Source of the DNA: an uncultured Tenacibaculum sp.
Lineage (GTDB): Bacteria; Bacteroidota; Bacteroidia; Flavobacteriales; Flavobacteriaceae
DNA length: 48,376 nucleotides
Direction: 5' to 3'
Assembly: GCA_947498055.1 (NCBI GenBank)
Contig: CANMJA010000032.1
Location: 1-48,376, forward strand
The translations under genes were made by a program, and so were the position numbers. Numbering within the stretch: the first letter of the stretch is position 1; each line of letters begins with the position of its first letter. The notes below the pieces were generated by a model, which saw only the letters and a program-made list of their open reading frames with translations, was not told the DNA's origin and ran no database searches. Positions 8,789-16,277 of the stretch are shown here, in pieces.

Positions 8789-9201
8789 TGCCAAAAGTTA
8801 CAGTACATAGAAAGGCGCATTTTAATGCAGCACACCGTTTGTATAGAAAAGAATGGTCTGATGCTAAAAACTTTGAAGTTTTTAATAAATGTAGTAACCC
8901 TAATTTTCATGGCCATAATTATGAGCTAATTGTTTCTTTAACTGGAGAAATAGATAAGGAAACAGGTTATGTTTATGACTTAGGAAAACTAAAAAAAATA
9001 ATAAAAGAAGAAATAGAAGAAGCATTTGATCATAAAAATTTAAATGTAGAAGTAGTTGAATTTAAAGAACAAAATCCTACAGCAGAAAATATTTCGGTAG
9101 TAATCTACAATAAATTACGTTCACACATTCCTTCTCATTTAGAAATGGAAATAACTCTTTATGAAACACCAAGGAATTTTGTTACCTATTCTGGAAACTA
9201 A
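8788..9201 (+). CDS. queD: 6-pyruvoyl-tetrahydropterin synthase / 6-carboxytetrahydropterin synthase family
   Basis: 137-aa T-fold enzyme, most probably QueD of the queuosine pathway (dihydroneopterin triphosphate to 6-carboxytetrahydropterin). Zinc ligands are visible as H16 in HFNAAH and H41/H43 in NFHGHNYE. The catalytic Cys35 lies in NKCSNP, with D81-H82 and E126 (YET) in the usual places. Start and stop are well supported. It shares an operon with idi through a 1-nt overlap, although the two pathways are not obviously linked. A hairpin terminator follows. The sister activity (PTPS proper, in biopterin synthesis) cannot be excluded from sequence alone. Confidence 0.9.
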   Translation: MPKVTVHRKAHFNAAHRLYRKEWSDAKNFEVFNKCSNPNFHGHNYELIVSLTGEIDKETGYVYDLGKLKKIIKEEIEEAFDHKNLNVEVVEFKEQNPTAENISVVIYNKLRSHIPSHLEMEITLYETPRNFVTYSGN

Positions 9202-9223
9202 AAATGTAATAATTTTATAAAAT

Positions 9224-9255
9224 AAAAAGCTCAAGATTCAAGCCCCGAGCTTTTT
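9224..9255 (+). terminator. terminator of idi-queD
   Basis: AAAAAGCTC (9224-9232) pairs with GAGCTTTTT (9247-9255) across a 14-base loop, and the T-run is on the 3' arm. It lies 23 bases after queD. Confidence 0.6.
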
Positions 9256-9401
9256 AACAAACAAACCAAATTAACTTACAAAAGAAGTTATTCAAACTTA
9301 TATTGTTTACAGTCAATAGCAAAACCAAGTTGATAATATAAGTGTTAAAGTTTTACTGTTTTATTATTAATGAGAAGCAATTTTCAGAATATGAAAATAT
9401 G

Positions 9402-9409
9402 TACCTTTG
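9402..9409 (+). promoter_or_regulatory. -7 box of the kdsB promoter
   Basis: TACCTTTG fits TAnnTTTG and lies 23 bases before the ATG at 9432. It sits downstream of the alternative upstream start at 9342, which argues for the shorter protein. Confidence 0.6.
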
Positions 9410-9431
9410 TAGCAATATAATACCTATAAAA

Positions 9432-10166
9432 ATGAAGATAATAGCCATGATTCCTGCTCGTTATGAAGCATCTCGGTTTCCAGGAAAATTGATGAAAGAT
9501 TTAGCAGGAAAACCTGTTATTATTCATACTTATGAAAGTGCTCTAAAAACCAATTTATTTGATGAAGTTTATGTAGTTACAGATTCTGATGTAATTTATT
9601 CTGAATTGAAAAAAATAGGAGGTAAGGTAATTATGAGTAAAAAAGAACACGATTGTGGTTCAGATAGAATAGCTGAAGCCATACAAGATATGGAAGTAGA
9701 TGTTGTTATTAATGTTCAAGGGGATGAACCTTTTATAGATGAAGTGTCTTTAAGTAAACTAATAAAGGTTTTTAAAAAGGATACTGAAAAGAAGATAGAC
9801 TTGGCTTCTTTAAAAGTAGAAATGAAAGAAGAAAAAGAAATTCAGAATCCGAATAATGTAAAAGTAATTACAGATGAAAATAACTTTGCAATTTATTTTT
9901 CTCGTGCAGTAATTCCGTATCCTAGAGAAGAAGAGGTAAAAGTATCTTATTACAAACATAAAGGAGTGTATGCATTTAGAAAACAGGCATTGTTAGATTT
10001 TTATGTAACTCCAATTACTCCATTAGAATCTATAGAAAAAATAGAAGCAATTCGTTATTTAGAAGTAGGAAAGAAAATTAAAATGATTGAGACAACTATC
10101 GATTCTATAGGTATAGATACTCCAGAAGACTTAACAAAGGCAATTAAAAAGATGAAGAATGTATAA
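9432..10166 (+). CDS. kdsB: 3-deoxy-manno-octulosonate cytidylyltransferase
   Basis: Activates Kdo to CMP-Kdo for the inner core of lipopolysaccharide. The 244-aa protein starts MKIIAMIPARYEASRFPGK, the nucleotide-binding signature of the family, and has NVQGDEPFI in the middle. ATG 9432 is chosen because family members begin here and the promoter box (9402-9409) lies between it and the upstream in-frame ATG at 9342. It overlaps the HAD phosphatase gene by 8 nt, and a CAT-like gene follows, forming a three-gene operon. Confidence 0.95.
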   Translation: MKIIAMIPARYEASRFPGKLMKDLAGKPVIIHTYESALKTNLFDEVYVVTDSDVIYSELKKIGGKVIMSKKEHDCGSDRIAEAIQDMEVDVVINVQGDEPFIDEVSLSKLIKVFKKDTEKKIDLASLKVEMKEEKEIQNPNNVKVITDENNFAIYFSRAVIPYPREEEVKVSYYKHKGVYAFRKQALLDFYVTPITPLESIEKIEAIRYLEVGKKIKMIETTIDSIGIDTPEDLTKAIKKMKNV

Positions 10167-10854
10167 AGACATAAAAATAATAGCTTTTGATGCAGATGAT
10201 ACACTTTGGGTAAACGAAACGTATTTTAGAGAGGCTGAAAATAAGTTTGCAACCCTATTAAATAAATATGAAACTGAAAACAAAATTCATCAAGAGCTTT
10301 ATAAAAAAGAAATTGATAATTTAAAAATTTACGGATATGGTGTAAAAGGTTTCGTGTTATCTATGATAGAGTGTGCTTTAGAAATTTCTAATTATAACGT
10401 AGAACAAGAAGTAATAAATGAGATTTTAGAAATAGGGAAATCAATGTTAGCAAAACCTATAGAATTACTAGATCATATAGAAGAGGTTTTAATACAATTA
10501 CAAAATGAGTTTAAATTAATTGTAGTTACAAAAGGAGATTTATTAGACCAAGAACGTAAATTAGAAAAATCAGGTATTTTAAAATATTTTCATCATGTAG
10601 AGGTTTTAAGCGAAAAAAAACCTGAAGATTATAAAAAATTAATAGATCGTTTAGATATGAAACCAACAGAGTTATTAATGATAGGGAATTCATTAAAATC
10701 GGATGTATTACCATTGTTAGAAATTGGTGCTTCTGCAATTCATATTCCTTTTCACACCACTTGGCAACACGAAACAGTAGCAAAAGAGGAAAAAAAGAAA
10801 GTAAATTACCAAACTTTTACAAGTATTAAAGAAGTTTTACAAATTTTAAAATGA
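10159..10854 (+). CDS. HAD-superfamily hydrolase (YjjG-like phosphatase)
   Basis: 231-aa cytoplasmic phosphatase of HAD subfamily I. Motif I is FDADDTLW (10-17, nucleophile Asp11 and acid Asp13), a helical cap follows, motif II is VVTKGD, a lysine sits in SEKKPEDYKK, and motif IV is IGNSLKSD. Substrate unknown. The overlap with kdsB suggests it could act on a sugar phosphate such as Kdo-8-phosphate, but true KdsC proteins are shorter and lack such a cap, so this is only a contextual hint. The ATG of the next gene overlaps its stop (ATGA, 10851-10854). Confidence 0.85.
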   Translation: MYKDIKIIAFDADDTLWVNETYFREAENKFATLLNKYETENKIHQELYKKEIDNLKIYGYGVKGFVLSMIECALEISNYNVEQEVINEILEIGKSMLAKPIELLDHIEEVLIQLQNEFKLIVVTKGDLLDQERKLEKSGILKYFHHVEVLSEKKPEDYKKLIDRLDMKPTELLMIGNSLKSDVLPLLEIGASAIHIPFHTTWQHETVAKEEKKKVNYQTFTSIKEVLQILK

Positions 10855-11480
10855 AAACATATTTAGATATAGATAATTGGAATAGAAAAGAGCTGTTTCA
10901 TCATTTTAGAACTTTACAAGATCCAACATTTGCTATCGTAGCAAATGTAGATATAACTACTATTTTTGAATATACGAAAAAAACAAAAAATTCGCTCTTT
11001 GTTTCTTATTTGTATGCATGTATGAAAGCTGTTAATGCAGTAGAAAATTTTAAGTATAGAATAGAAGAGGATAAAATAGCTATTTATGAAGTAATAGATG
11101 CCTCTGCTACTATTTTAAGAGAAGATAAAACATTTGGATTTTCTTATATAAAATTTTCTAATGATTTTAAGTTATTTAATGAGAGTTTTCTTAAAGAAAA
11201 AGAAAGAATTTTAAATTCTACCAATTTGTTTCCACCTGAGTACTCTTTAGGTTGTATACATTGTTCTGCTTTACCATGGATTCATTTTACGGGGCACAAA
11301 GAGCCAGTATCGGGCGATAAAAACAATAGTGTGCCTCAATTTTCTTTTGGTAAAATAAAACAAGAAGGAACAAGTGTGGTAATGCCTGTAGGAGTAAATG
11401 TTAATCATTCTTTGGTAGATGGATATCATATAGGACAGTTTTTTGAAATATTTCAGAAAGAATTAGATAAAATCAATTAA
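10851..11480 (+). CDS. chloramphenicol acetyltransferase-like acyltransferase
   Basis: 209-aa protein of the trimeric CAT fold. The start resembles CAT (NWNRKELFHHF at 9-19), and the active-site block is NVNHSLVDGYHIGQF (183-197). His186 and Asp190 match the catalytic His and structural Asp of HHxxxDG, but the first His of the pair is Asn185. The gene is third in the kdsB operon with a 4-nt overlap, which suggests a chromosomal housekeeping acetyltransferase rather than a resistance gene. Substrate unknown; activity on chloramphenicol is possible but unproven. Confidence 0.82.
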   Translation: MKTYLDIDNWNRKELFHHFRTLQDPTFAIVANVDITTIFEYTKKTKNSLFVSYLYACMKAVNAVENFKYRIEEDKIAIYEVIDASATILREDKTFGFSYIKFSNDFKLFNESFLKEKERILNSTNLFPPEYSLGCIHCSALPWIHFTGHKEPVSGDKNNSVPQFSFGKIKQEGTSVVMPVGVNVNHSLVDGYHIGQFFEIFQKELDKIN

Positions 11481-11485
11481 TTTTG
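11478..11485 (+). promoter_or_regulatory. -7 box for the 88-aa conserved gene
   Basis: TAATTTTG fits TAnnTTTG and overlaps the stop codon of the CAT-like gene. It ends 16 bases before the ATG at 11502. Confidence 0.5.
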
Positions 11486-11501
11486 TAGCAAAATTATAAT
11501 T

Positions 11502-11768
11502 ATGGCAAGCGTAAAAAATTTAAAAAAAGATATTAATTACACATTAGGAGATATTATTGAAGAGTGCTATGTATGGGAATTATTAAACCCGAAAGAAGAT
11601 ACTAAAAAATCTCAAGGACTTATTGATGAAACAATCGTTGTTTTTGATGAATTAATAGATAGACTTCACGCGAAAAATGTAGAAAATAAAAAAGCGCATT
11701 TTAAAGGAATAAGTACAGATTTAGAAACTAAAGCGAAAGCTTTAGTAGCAAAGGTAAATGCCCTGTAA
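11502..11768 (+). CDS. conserved flavobacterial protein, unknown function (88 aa)
   Basis: Short, soluble, probably all-helical protein with no signal peptide or membrane segment and no catalytic motif. Sequence features are DIIEECYVWELLNPKED (residues 17-33) and two amphipathic helices rich in Lys and Glu. It has its own promoter box and is followed by a strong terminator, so it forms a monocistronic unit. I recognise it only as a protein type common in Flavobacteriaceae. Confidence 0.7.
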   Translation: MASVKNLKKDINYTLGDIIEECYVWELLNPKEDTKKSQGLIDETIVVFDELIDRLHAKNVENKKAHFKGISTDLETKAKALVAKVNAL

Positions 11769-11787
11769 ATTACAAAAACATATCTAT

Positions 11788-11817
11788 AAAAAACAACCTC
11801 ATTAAGGGGTTGTTTTT
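11788..11817 (+). terminator. intrinsic terminator after the 88-aa gene
   Basis: AAAACAACC (11790-11798) pairs with GGTTGTTTT (11808-11816) around a 9-base loop and runs into a T-tract. Confidence 0.85.
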
Positions 11818-11893
11818 ATTTTTTATGCAATTATTAACAATTAAAATTTAAGTTTTTTGTATATTTAAAAAGTAATTTTAATCCCTGTAACAA

Positions 11894-12097
11894 ATGCCAA
11901 GAGCAATGTTTGAGTATACTAAAGTGGTATTACAAAAAGTAAGTTTTAATACCGAGTTATTTTGTAAAGAATTAGACAAAGCAGTGAATAGATTATTACC
12001 TTATGAAGTAGATGAGTTAGTAATATGGGTGCGACAATTTACTGCTAATAAACCAGAACTTTATAGTTGTATGTCTTTAATTAAGATGAAAAACTAA
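11894..12097 (+). CDS. small conserved flavobacterial protein (67 aa)
   Basis: Begins MPRAMFEYTKVVLQKVSF and continues FCKELDKAVNRLLPYEVDEL. It is an amphipathic helical protein without signal or membrane segment. The pattern (FCKEL...RLLPYE.DEL) recurs in flavobacterial genomes as I remember them, and the frame is clean between two units. It converges on the Spy-like gene with only three bases between the stop codons. Function unknown. Confidence 0.65.
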   Translation: MPRAMFEYTKVVLQKVSFNTELFCKELDKAVNRLLPYEVDELVIWVRQFTANKPELYSCMSLIKMKN

Positions 12098-12100
12098 ATT

Positions 12101-12547
12101 TTATTTCTTTTTTTTACTACGTAGTTTTTTCATTAAATTTCTTCTAAATTCATGTTCAGAAATTTCTAATTGTAATACTTTTTTTGCAGAAAGAAAATTT
12201 AATAAGTTTTTGTAGAATTTTTCTTTAATTTCATGATGAGATACTTTAATTTTTTTAAGTAAATCTAAATAAGTTGCAGCTTCTTCTTCAGTTAAACTAT
12301 TAATGCCACCAGCAGCTTTAATTTTCGTTTTAATATGTTGTTTTTCTTGCCTATATAATTTGTTATTTTCTTTTTGATATTCATTATATAAAGGCCAAAA
12401 TTTTTCTGCTTCTTCTTTGGTTAAATCTAATTTTTCAGTAATAAAAGCAATCTTTAATGCTTTTATTTTAGAACTTCTTTTTCCTTTTTGTGCATAAGTA
12501 TACTGTATGTAGATGCTTAAAAGTATTATTAAAACTATTTTTTTCAT
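12101..12547 (-). CDS. periplasmic Spy/LTXXQ-like protein of an ECF sigma locus
   Basis: 148-aa exported protein. The Sec signal peptide ends around TYAQ (residue 19). The mature part is highly charged and helical, with the block LTKEEAEKFWPLYNEYQKEN, which resembles Spy/CpxP chaperones and the proteins flavobacterial annotations call 'sensor of ECF-type sigma factor'. It is the last gene of an operon with an ECF sigma factor and a one-pass membrane protein (47 nt upstream). A plausible role is sensing or buffering envelope stress that is relayed to the anti-sigma factor. This is inference from gene order. Confidence 0.72.
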   Translation of the reverse strand: MKKIVLIILLSIYIQYTYAQKGKRSSKIKALKIAFITEKLDLTKEEAEKFWPLYNEYQKENNKLYRQEKQHIKTKIKAAGGINSLTEEEAATYLDLLKKIKVSHHEIKEKFYKNLLNFLSAKKVLQLEISEHEFRRNLMKKLRSKKKK

Positions 12548-12594
12548 TTGTTTAAAATTTAATTTACTAAAAGGAATTTTTTAAATTCCATAAT

Positions 12595-13137
12595 CTATTG
12601 CAATTCCTCTATAAAAAAAGAAGTATCCATAGTATTAAAATATGCATCTATGTTATCACTATCATTATTTATAGGTAAAGGAATTTCTTCCTCTGCAATA
12701 AAATCTTCATTATCAAATAACATAGCTAATTCGTATGTGGTGGTGGTATTGTAATCATTTTCAAGCCAAGCCACTACTTCATCAGTACTTATGTTATAAT
12801 CTTCCGTCTTTGTTACTATAAAATATGTTGTTGTAAACACTATAACTATAGCAGCGGCAATTTTAAGAAAGTTTTTTGTTAATTTACTTTTTAAAGAAAT
12901 TATTTTAGGGGTCGAATGCTCTTCTGTATTAATTTTATCTAAAATTGTATCTTCTAATAAAGTGAAATAATCGGTTGGAATGTCAAAATTATTTTCTTTA
13001 GGTAAATTTATTTCAGAAATAGTGTTCGATATTTCAGTTTCTAATTCTTTAAAATAATTAGCAGGAACAGAAAATCCATGTTTATAATGAATTTTACTAT
13101 TTAGATATTCGACACTATGTTTTAATTCTTCGTTCAT
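12595..13137 (-). CDS. one-pass membrane protein, presumed anti-sigma factor
   Basis: 180 aa. An acidic cytoplasmic part (1-88), one transmembrane helix (91-109, LKIAAAIVIVFTTTYFIVT), then an acidic periplasmic tail. The cytoplasmic part contains an internal repeat: FSVPANYFKELE (22-33) and FDIPTDYFTLLED (51-63). No zinc-binding ZAS motif (HxxxCxxC) is present. It lies between the ECF sigma gene (35 nt upstream) and the Spy-like gene, the usual place of an anti-sigma factor in Bacteroidota. The assignment rests on topology and position. Confidence 0.7.
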   Translation of the reverse strand: MNEELKHSVEYLNSKIHYKHGFSVPANYFKELETEISNTISEINLPKENNFDIPTDYFTLLEDTILDKINTEEHSTPKIISLKSKLTKNFLKIAAAIVIVFTTTYFIVTKTEDYNISTDEVVAWLENDYNTTTTYELAMLFDNEDFIAEEEIPLPINNDSDNIDAYFNTMDTSFFIEELQ

Positions 13138-13172
13138 TACTATTTCTTAAGACTCTATTTTTTTTAAAAGGT

Positions 13173-13718
13173 TTAATGGTAGTTTTTTATAAAAGCCTCT
13201 ATTTTCTTTACTGCATGAAAATAAGAAGCTTTTAAAGCTCCGATTGAGGTTTCTAAAATATCAGATATTTCACTATATTTTAAATCATCAAAATACTTCA
13301 TATTAAACACTAACTGTTGTTTTTGTGGTAGTGTTGCTATTGCTTTCTGTAAAATTAATTGAATTTCATCACCAGAAAACCAATCATCACTATGTAAATT
13401 AGAAATCATTTGTTGTTTATAATCTGAAATAGAAACGCTTTGTAACTTTGCCTTTTTATTAAGAAAAGTAATTGCTTCATTGGTTGCTATGCGATACATC
13501 CAAGAATATAATTTACTTTTTCCTTTAAAATGATGAATGTTTTTAAAAATTTTAATAAAAGTATTTTGTAATACATCATCTGTATCATTGTGAGAAATTA
13601 CAATTTTTCGAATATGCCAATACAAACGTTCTTTATAAAGTGTAACTAAACTTCGAAAAGCAAGTTCTTTCGTAGCAACATCTTGTAGTTGAGAAATAAG
13701 TGTAATTTCGTCTGTCAA
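13173..13718 (-). CDS. ECF-type RNA polymerase sigma factor
   Basis: 181 aa. Sigma region 2 is seen as LVTLYKERLYWHIRKIV and DDVLQNTFIKIFKN, then YSWMYRIATNEAITFLN. Region 4 is LPQKQQLVFNMKYFDDL followed by the helix-turn-helix YSEISDILETSIGALKAS. The reading frame can only start at TTG (13716-13718): an in-frame stop lies upstream and no ATG or GTG precedes the conserved N-terminus. A weak start codon fits low-level synthesis of a regulator. A near-consensus -7 box (TACATTTA on the minus strand, 13744-13751) lies upstream. It is the first gene of the three-gene stress-type operon. Confidence 0.92.
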   Translation of the reverse strand: MTDEITLISQLQDVATKELAFRSLVTLYKERLYWHIRKIVISHNDTDDVLQNTFIKIFKNIHHFKGKSKLYSWMYRIATNEAITFLNKKAKLQSVSISDYKQQMISNLHSDDWFSGDEIQLILQKAIATLPQKQQLVFNMKYFDDLKYSEISDILETSIGALKASYFHAVKKIEAFIKNYH

Positions 13719-13773
13719 ATGAATTTGTTTATCATTATGACTTTAAATGTAAGAAAAGGTTTAATTCTATTTT

Positions 13774-13814
13774 AAAAAAAAGATTAATTCAATACAAAAT
13801 CGAATTAATCTTTT
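13774..13814 (-). terminator. intrinsic terminator after the 479-aa gene
   Basis: Arms 13778-13790 and 13802-13814 (AAAAGATTAATTC / GAATTAATCTTTT) form a 13-bp perfect stem with an 11-base loop. On the minus strand it is followed by eight T residues. It separates the gene at 13839-15278 from the sigma operon downstream. Confidence 0.85.
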
Positions 13815-13838
13815 AGTAATAGTATACTTTTTAAGTGT

Positions 13839-15278
13839 CTACTTTCTTCTAGAGCATCCAAATAAACGTTTTTCTTCTATCGTTTCAGCAACTCCAGAAG
13901 GTAACATTTCTTGCCACCCTTTTTCATTCTCTTTAATCATTTTTAAAACTTTTCTAGAAAAAATAGCCAGAGTTTCAGGATCAAAATTTTCAATATCAAT
14001 TAAACGACCATTAATTTTGAAGAACTTATATAATTCTTTAATACGAGGGTGTACTTTTAAATTTTCAGAATTAATATACTCCCCAGTCTCGGCATCTTTG
14101 TACGGGTACATGTATATTTTTAAATCTCTATAAAATAGTTTACCAAAAGCTTCTAAGATACCACCACTAACATCACGATAATACTTCTCATCAAATATTT
14201 GAATTAAATTGTTAACTCCCATAGCAAGTGCCATACGTTCTTTGGTAAACTCACTAAAATATTCTACTAAACGATAGTATTCTTGGTAATTGGTAATCAT
14301 TACATTCTGTCCTAAAGAACAAAGTAATTCAGCTCTATCTAAAAAATCACGTTCGTTTATTTCCCCTTCAGCACGAAGATTACTTAAAGTAATTTCAAAA
14401 ATAATTTGCGTTTTATCAGGATCTACTTTCTTTTCTTTAAGAAATAACTTCTTAGACTCCTCGTACATGTCCATGTTAACTTTAGTAACAGGTCTAAAAC
14501 TACCTCTTAGAGCTAAAATATTCTTTTTATAAAGTACCTGAGCAGGCAATAAGTTATTTCCGTCTGGACCAAACATTACGGCATTTGTCATGCCGTTTTT
14601 AACCAGCTGTAAACTCATTAAGCGATTATCTACATACATAAAACGTGGGCCAGAAAAATTAATCATATCTATTTCAATTTTATCGCTATCGATATTATCG
14701 TAAAAAGATTTTAATAATTCCTTTGGGTTATCATTTAAATAAAAAGCACCATAAATTAAATTAACGCCTAATACTCCTAATGTTTCTTGCTGTAGTTTAG
14801 CATCTGTTTCTTTAAAACGAAGATGCAGTATAATTTCATTATAATCTTCTAACGGATCTAATTGAAAACGAATACCAACCCATCCATGTCCTTTAAACTT
14901 CTTAGAAAAATTAATGGTAGCCACTGTGTTAGCATAACTAAAAAATAATTTATCAGGATGCTTTTGACGATCTAAACGATCTTCAATTAAATCCATTTCA
15001 TGCCTTAACATTTTTTTTAGTCGTTTTTCAGTAACGTAACGTCTATCTGCTTCAATTCCATAAATGGCATCCGAAAAATCTTTATCATAAGCACTCATTG
15101 CTTTTGCAATTGTACCAGAAGCACCACCAGCTCTAAAGAAATTACGAACCGTTTCTTGTCCGGCACCAATCTCAGCAAAAGTTCCATAAATATTTGCATT
15201 TAAATTTATTCTAAGCGCTTTACTTTTTGTGGTTGGTACACTACTGATCTTTTGATCTCCCTTTAAGGTAATAGCCAT
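13839..15278 (-). CDS. conserved cytoplasmic protein of unknown function (479 aa)
   Basis: Starts MAITLKGDQKISSVPTTK at ATG 15278. A longer frame to 15335 runs over the promoter and is rejected. It has no signal peptide or membrane helix. Conserved-looking blocks are IYGTFAEIGAGQETVRNFF, GGASGTIAKAMSAYDK, NFSGPRF and LALRGSFRPVTKVN. The protein is very common in Bacteroidota. I recall database entries naming it nicotinate-nucleotide adenylyltransferase or TonB-dependent receptor, but I see neither the HxGH motif of the former nor a signal peptide or barrel for the latter, so I give no function. It is divergent from the MBL-fold gene. Confidence 0.8.
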   Translation of the reverse strand: MAITLKGDQKISSVPTTKSKALRINLNANIYGTFAEIGAGQETVRNFFRAGGASGTIAKAMSAYDKDFSDAIYGIEADRRYVTEKRLKKMLRHEMDLIEDRLDRQKHPDKLFFSYANTVATINFSKKFKGHGWVGIRFQLDPLEDYNEIILHLRFKETDAKLQQETLGVLGVNLIYGAFYLNDNPKELLKSFYDNIDSDKIEIDMINFSGPRFMYVDNRLMSLQLVKNGMTNAVMFGPDGNNLLPAQVLYKKNILALRGSFRPVTKVNMDMYEESKKLFLKEKKVDPDKTQIIFEITLSNLRAEGEINERDFLDRAELLCSLGQNVMITNYQEYYRLVEYFSEFTKERMALAMGVNNLIQIFDEKYYRDVSGGILEAFGKLFYRDLKIYMYPYKDAETGEYINSENLKVHPRIKELYKFFKINGRLIDIENFDPETLAIFSRKVLKMIKENEKGWQEMLPSGVAETIEEKRLFGCSRRK

Positions 15279-15303
15279 TTTAGTTGTTTTTGTTTGCTGA
15301 GAA

Positions 15304-15335
15304 CAAATGTACAGAAAATAGAAAGCACTAGTCAA
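15304..15335 (-). promoter_or_regulatory. promoter of the 479-aa gene
   Basis: On the minus strand, TTG (15333-15335), 21 bases, then TACATTTG (15304-15311). Transcription would start about 20 bases before ATG 15278. It lies back to back with the plus-strand promoter at 15345. Confidence 0.75.
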
Positions 15336-15344
15336 TTTTTATAT

Positions 15345-15352
15345 TACTTTTG
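15345..15352 (+). promoter_or_regulatory. -7 box of the MBL-fold hydrolase promoter
   Basis: TACTTTTG matches TAnnTTTG. The ATG at 15361 is 8 bases after the final G, so the mRNA is nearly leaderless. The alternative GTG start at 15352 overlaps the -7 box itself and is not credible. Confidence 0.65.
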
Positions 15353-15360
15353 TGAGAGTT

Positions 15361-16143
15361 ATGGGTGTTAAAAAACAATTAAGAGTAACTTTTTTAGGTA
15401 CAGGTACTTCTACTGGGGTGCCTATGATAGCTAGTAAAAATCCTGTTCGTTTTTCAGAAGACCCAAGAGATAAACGATTACGGTCTTCGGTAATGTTTTC
15501 TTGGAATGACTCTAATTACGTAATAGATTGCGGTCCCGATTTTCGTCAGCAAATGTTACACTCTAATGTAGAATCGATTAAAGGAATCTTATTTACACAC
15601 GAGCATGCTGACCATATTGCAGGTTTAGATGAAATTAGGCCTTATTATTACCAAATGGGAGATGTTCCTATTTATTCTGATGAAAGAGTTTTAAAAGCAT
15701 TACAAAAAAGATATGATTATATATTTGTAACAGAAAACAAATATCCTTCTGCGCCAGGAGTTTCGCCTACTATTATTTCTGAAAAAGATGTTTTAGAGTT
15801 GGAAGAGGTTAAAGTGCTACCTATAAAAGTAATGCATGGTAGTTTACCTATTTTAGGATATCGTTTTGGTGATGTTGCTTATTTAACAGATGTTAAATCG
15901 ATACCAGAAGAAGAAAAACATAAGTTAAAAAACTTAGATGTTTTAATAACAACAGCATTACGAAAAGATACGCATTATACACATTCTAACTTAGAAGAAG
16001 CCTTAGCATTGGTAGAAGAACTACAGCCGAAAAAAGCTTATTTTAGTCATATTAGTGAGCTGTTAGGTTTTCATGCTGATATTGAAAAAGAATTGCCAGA
16101 AAATGTGTTTTTAGCATATGATGGCTTGGTAATAACTAGTTAA
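15361..16143 (+). CDS. MBL-fold metallohydrolase (PhnP-like phosphodiesterase family)
   Basis: 260-aa metallo-beta-lactamase-fold hydrolase. The N-terminus VTFLGTGTSTGVPMI is that of the PhnP/RNase Z-like branch. The metal site is THEHADH in FTHEHADHIAGLDEIRPY (about residue 80), with further His residues in VMHGS and THSN and the Asp of LTDV. Family members are cyclic-phosphate phosphodiesterases. There is no phosphonate gene nearby, so a general phosphodiesterase role is likelier than C-P lyase. ATG 15361 is chosen because the upstream GTG overlaps the promoter box. Single-gene unit, divergent from the 479-aa gene. Confidence 0.87.
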   Translation: MGVKKQLRVTFLGTGTSTGVPMIASKNPVRFSEDPRDKRLRSSVMFSWNDSNYVIDCGPDFRQQMLHSNVESIKGILFTHEHADHIAGLDEIRPYYYQMGDVPIYSDERVLKALQKRYDYIFVTENKYPSAPGVSPTIISEKDVLELEEVKVLPIKVMHGSLPILGYRFGDVAYLTDVKSIPEEEKHKLKNLDVLITTALRKDTHYTHSNLEEALALVEELQPKKAYFSHISELLGFHADIEKELPENVFLAYDGLVITS

Positions 16144-16277
16144 TTTTTGTTATTTTATATAATAAATCGTTTGTTCTAGCTAAAGAAGAAAATTAATAGA
16201 TTTGAATGTATTGATAGTGTTGTTTTCTGAAATTTAATCTGAAAATCAATGATATTAAATAGAGGTTATTTTTAATT

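Noticed and set aside
9342..9431. N-terminal extension of KdsB
   Set aside because: The promoter -7 box lies inside it, and the family begins at MKIIAMIPAR.
10159..10854. KdsC, Kdo-8-phosphate phosphatase
   Set aside because: The protein is 231 aa with a cap domain, unlike short capless KdsC; only the neighbourhood suggests it.
10851..11480. Acquired chloramphenicol-resistance gene
   Set aside because: It is embedded by overlaps in a housekeeping operon with native base composition and lacks the usual His-His pair; resistance cannot be claimed.
15279..15335. N-terminal extension of the 479-aa protein
   Set aside because: It covers the promoter boxes; transcription would start downstream of it.
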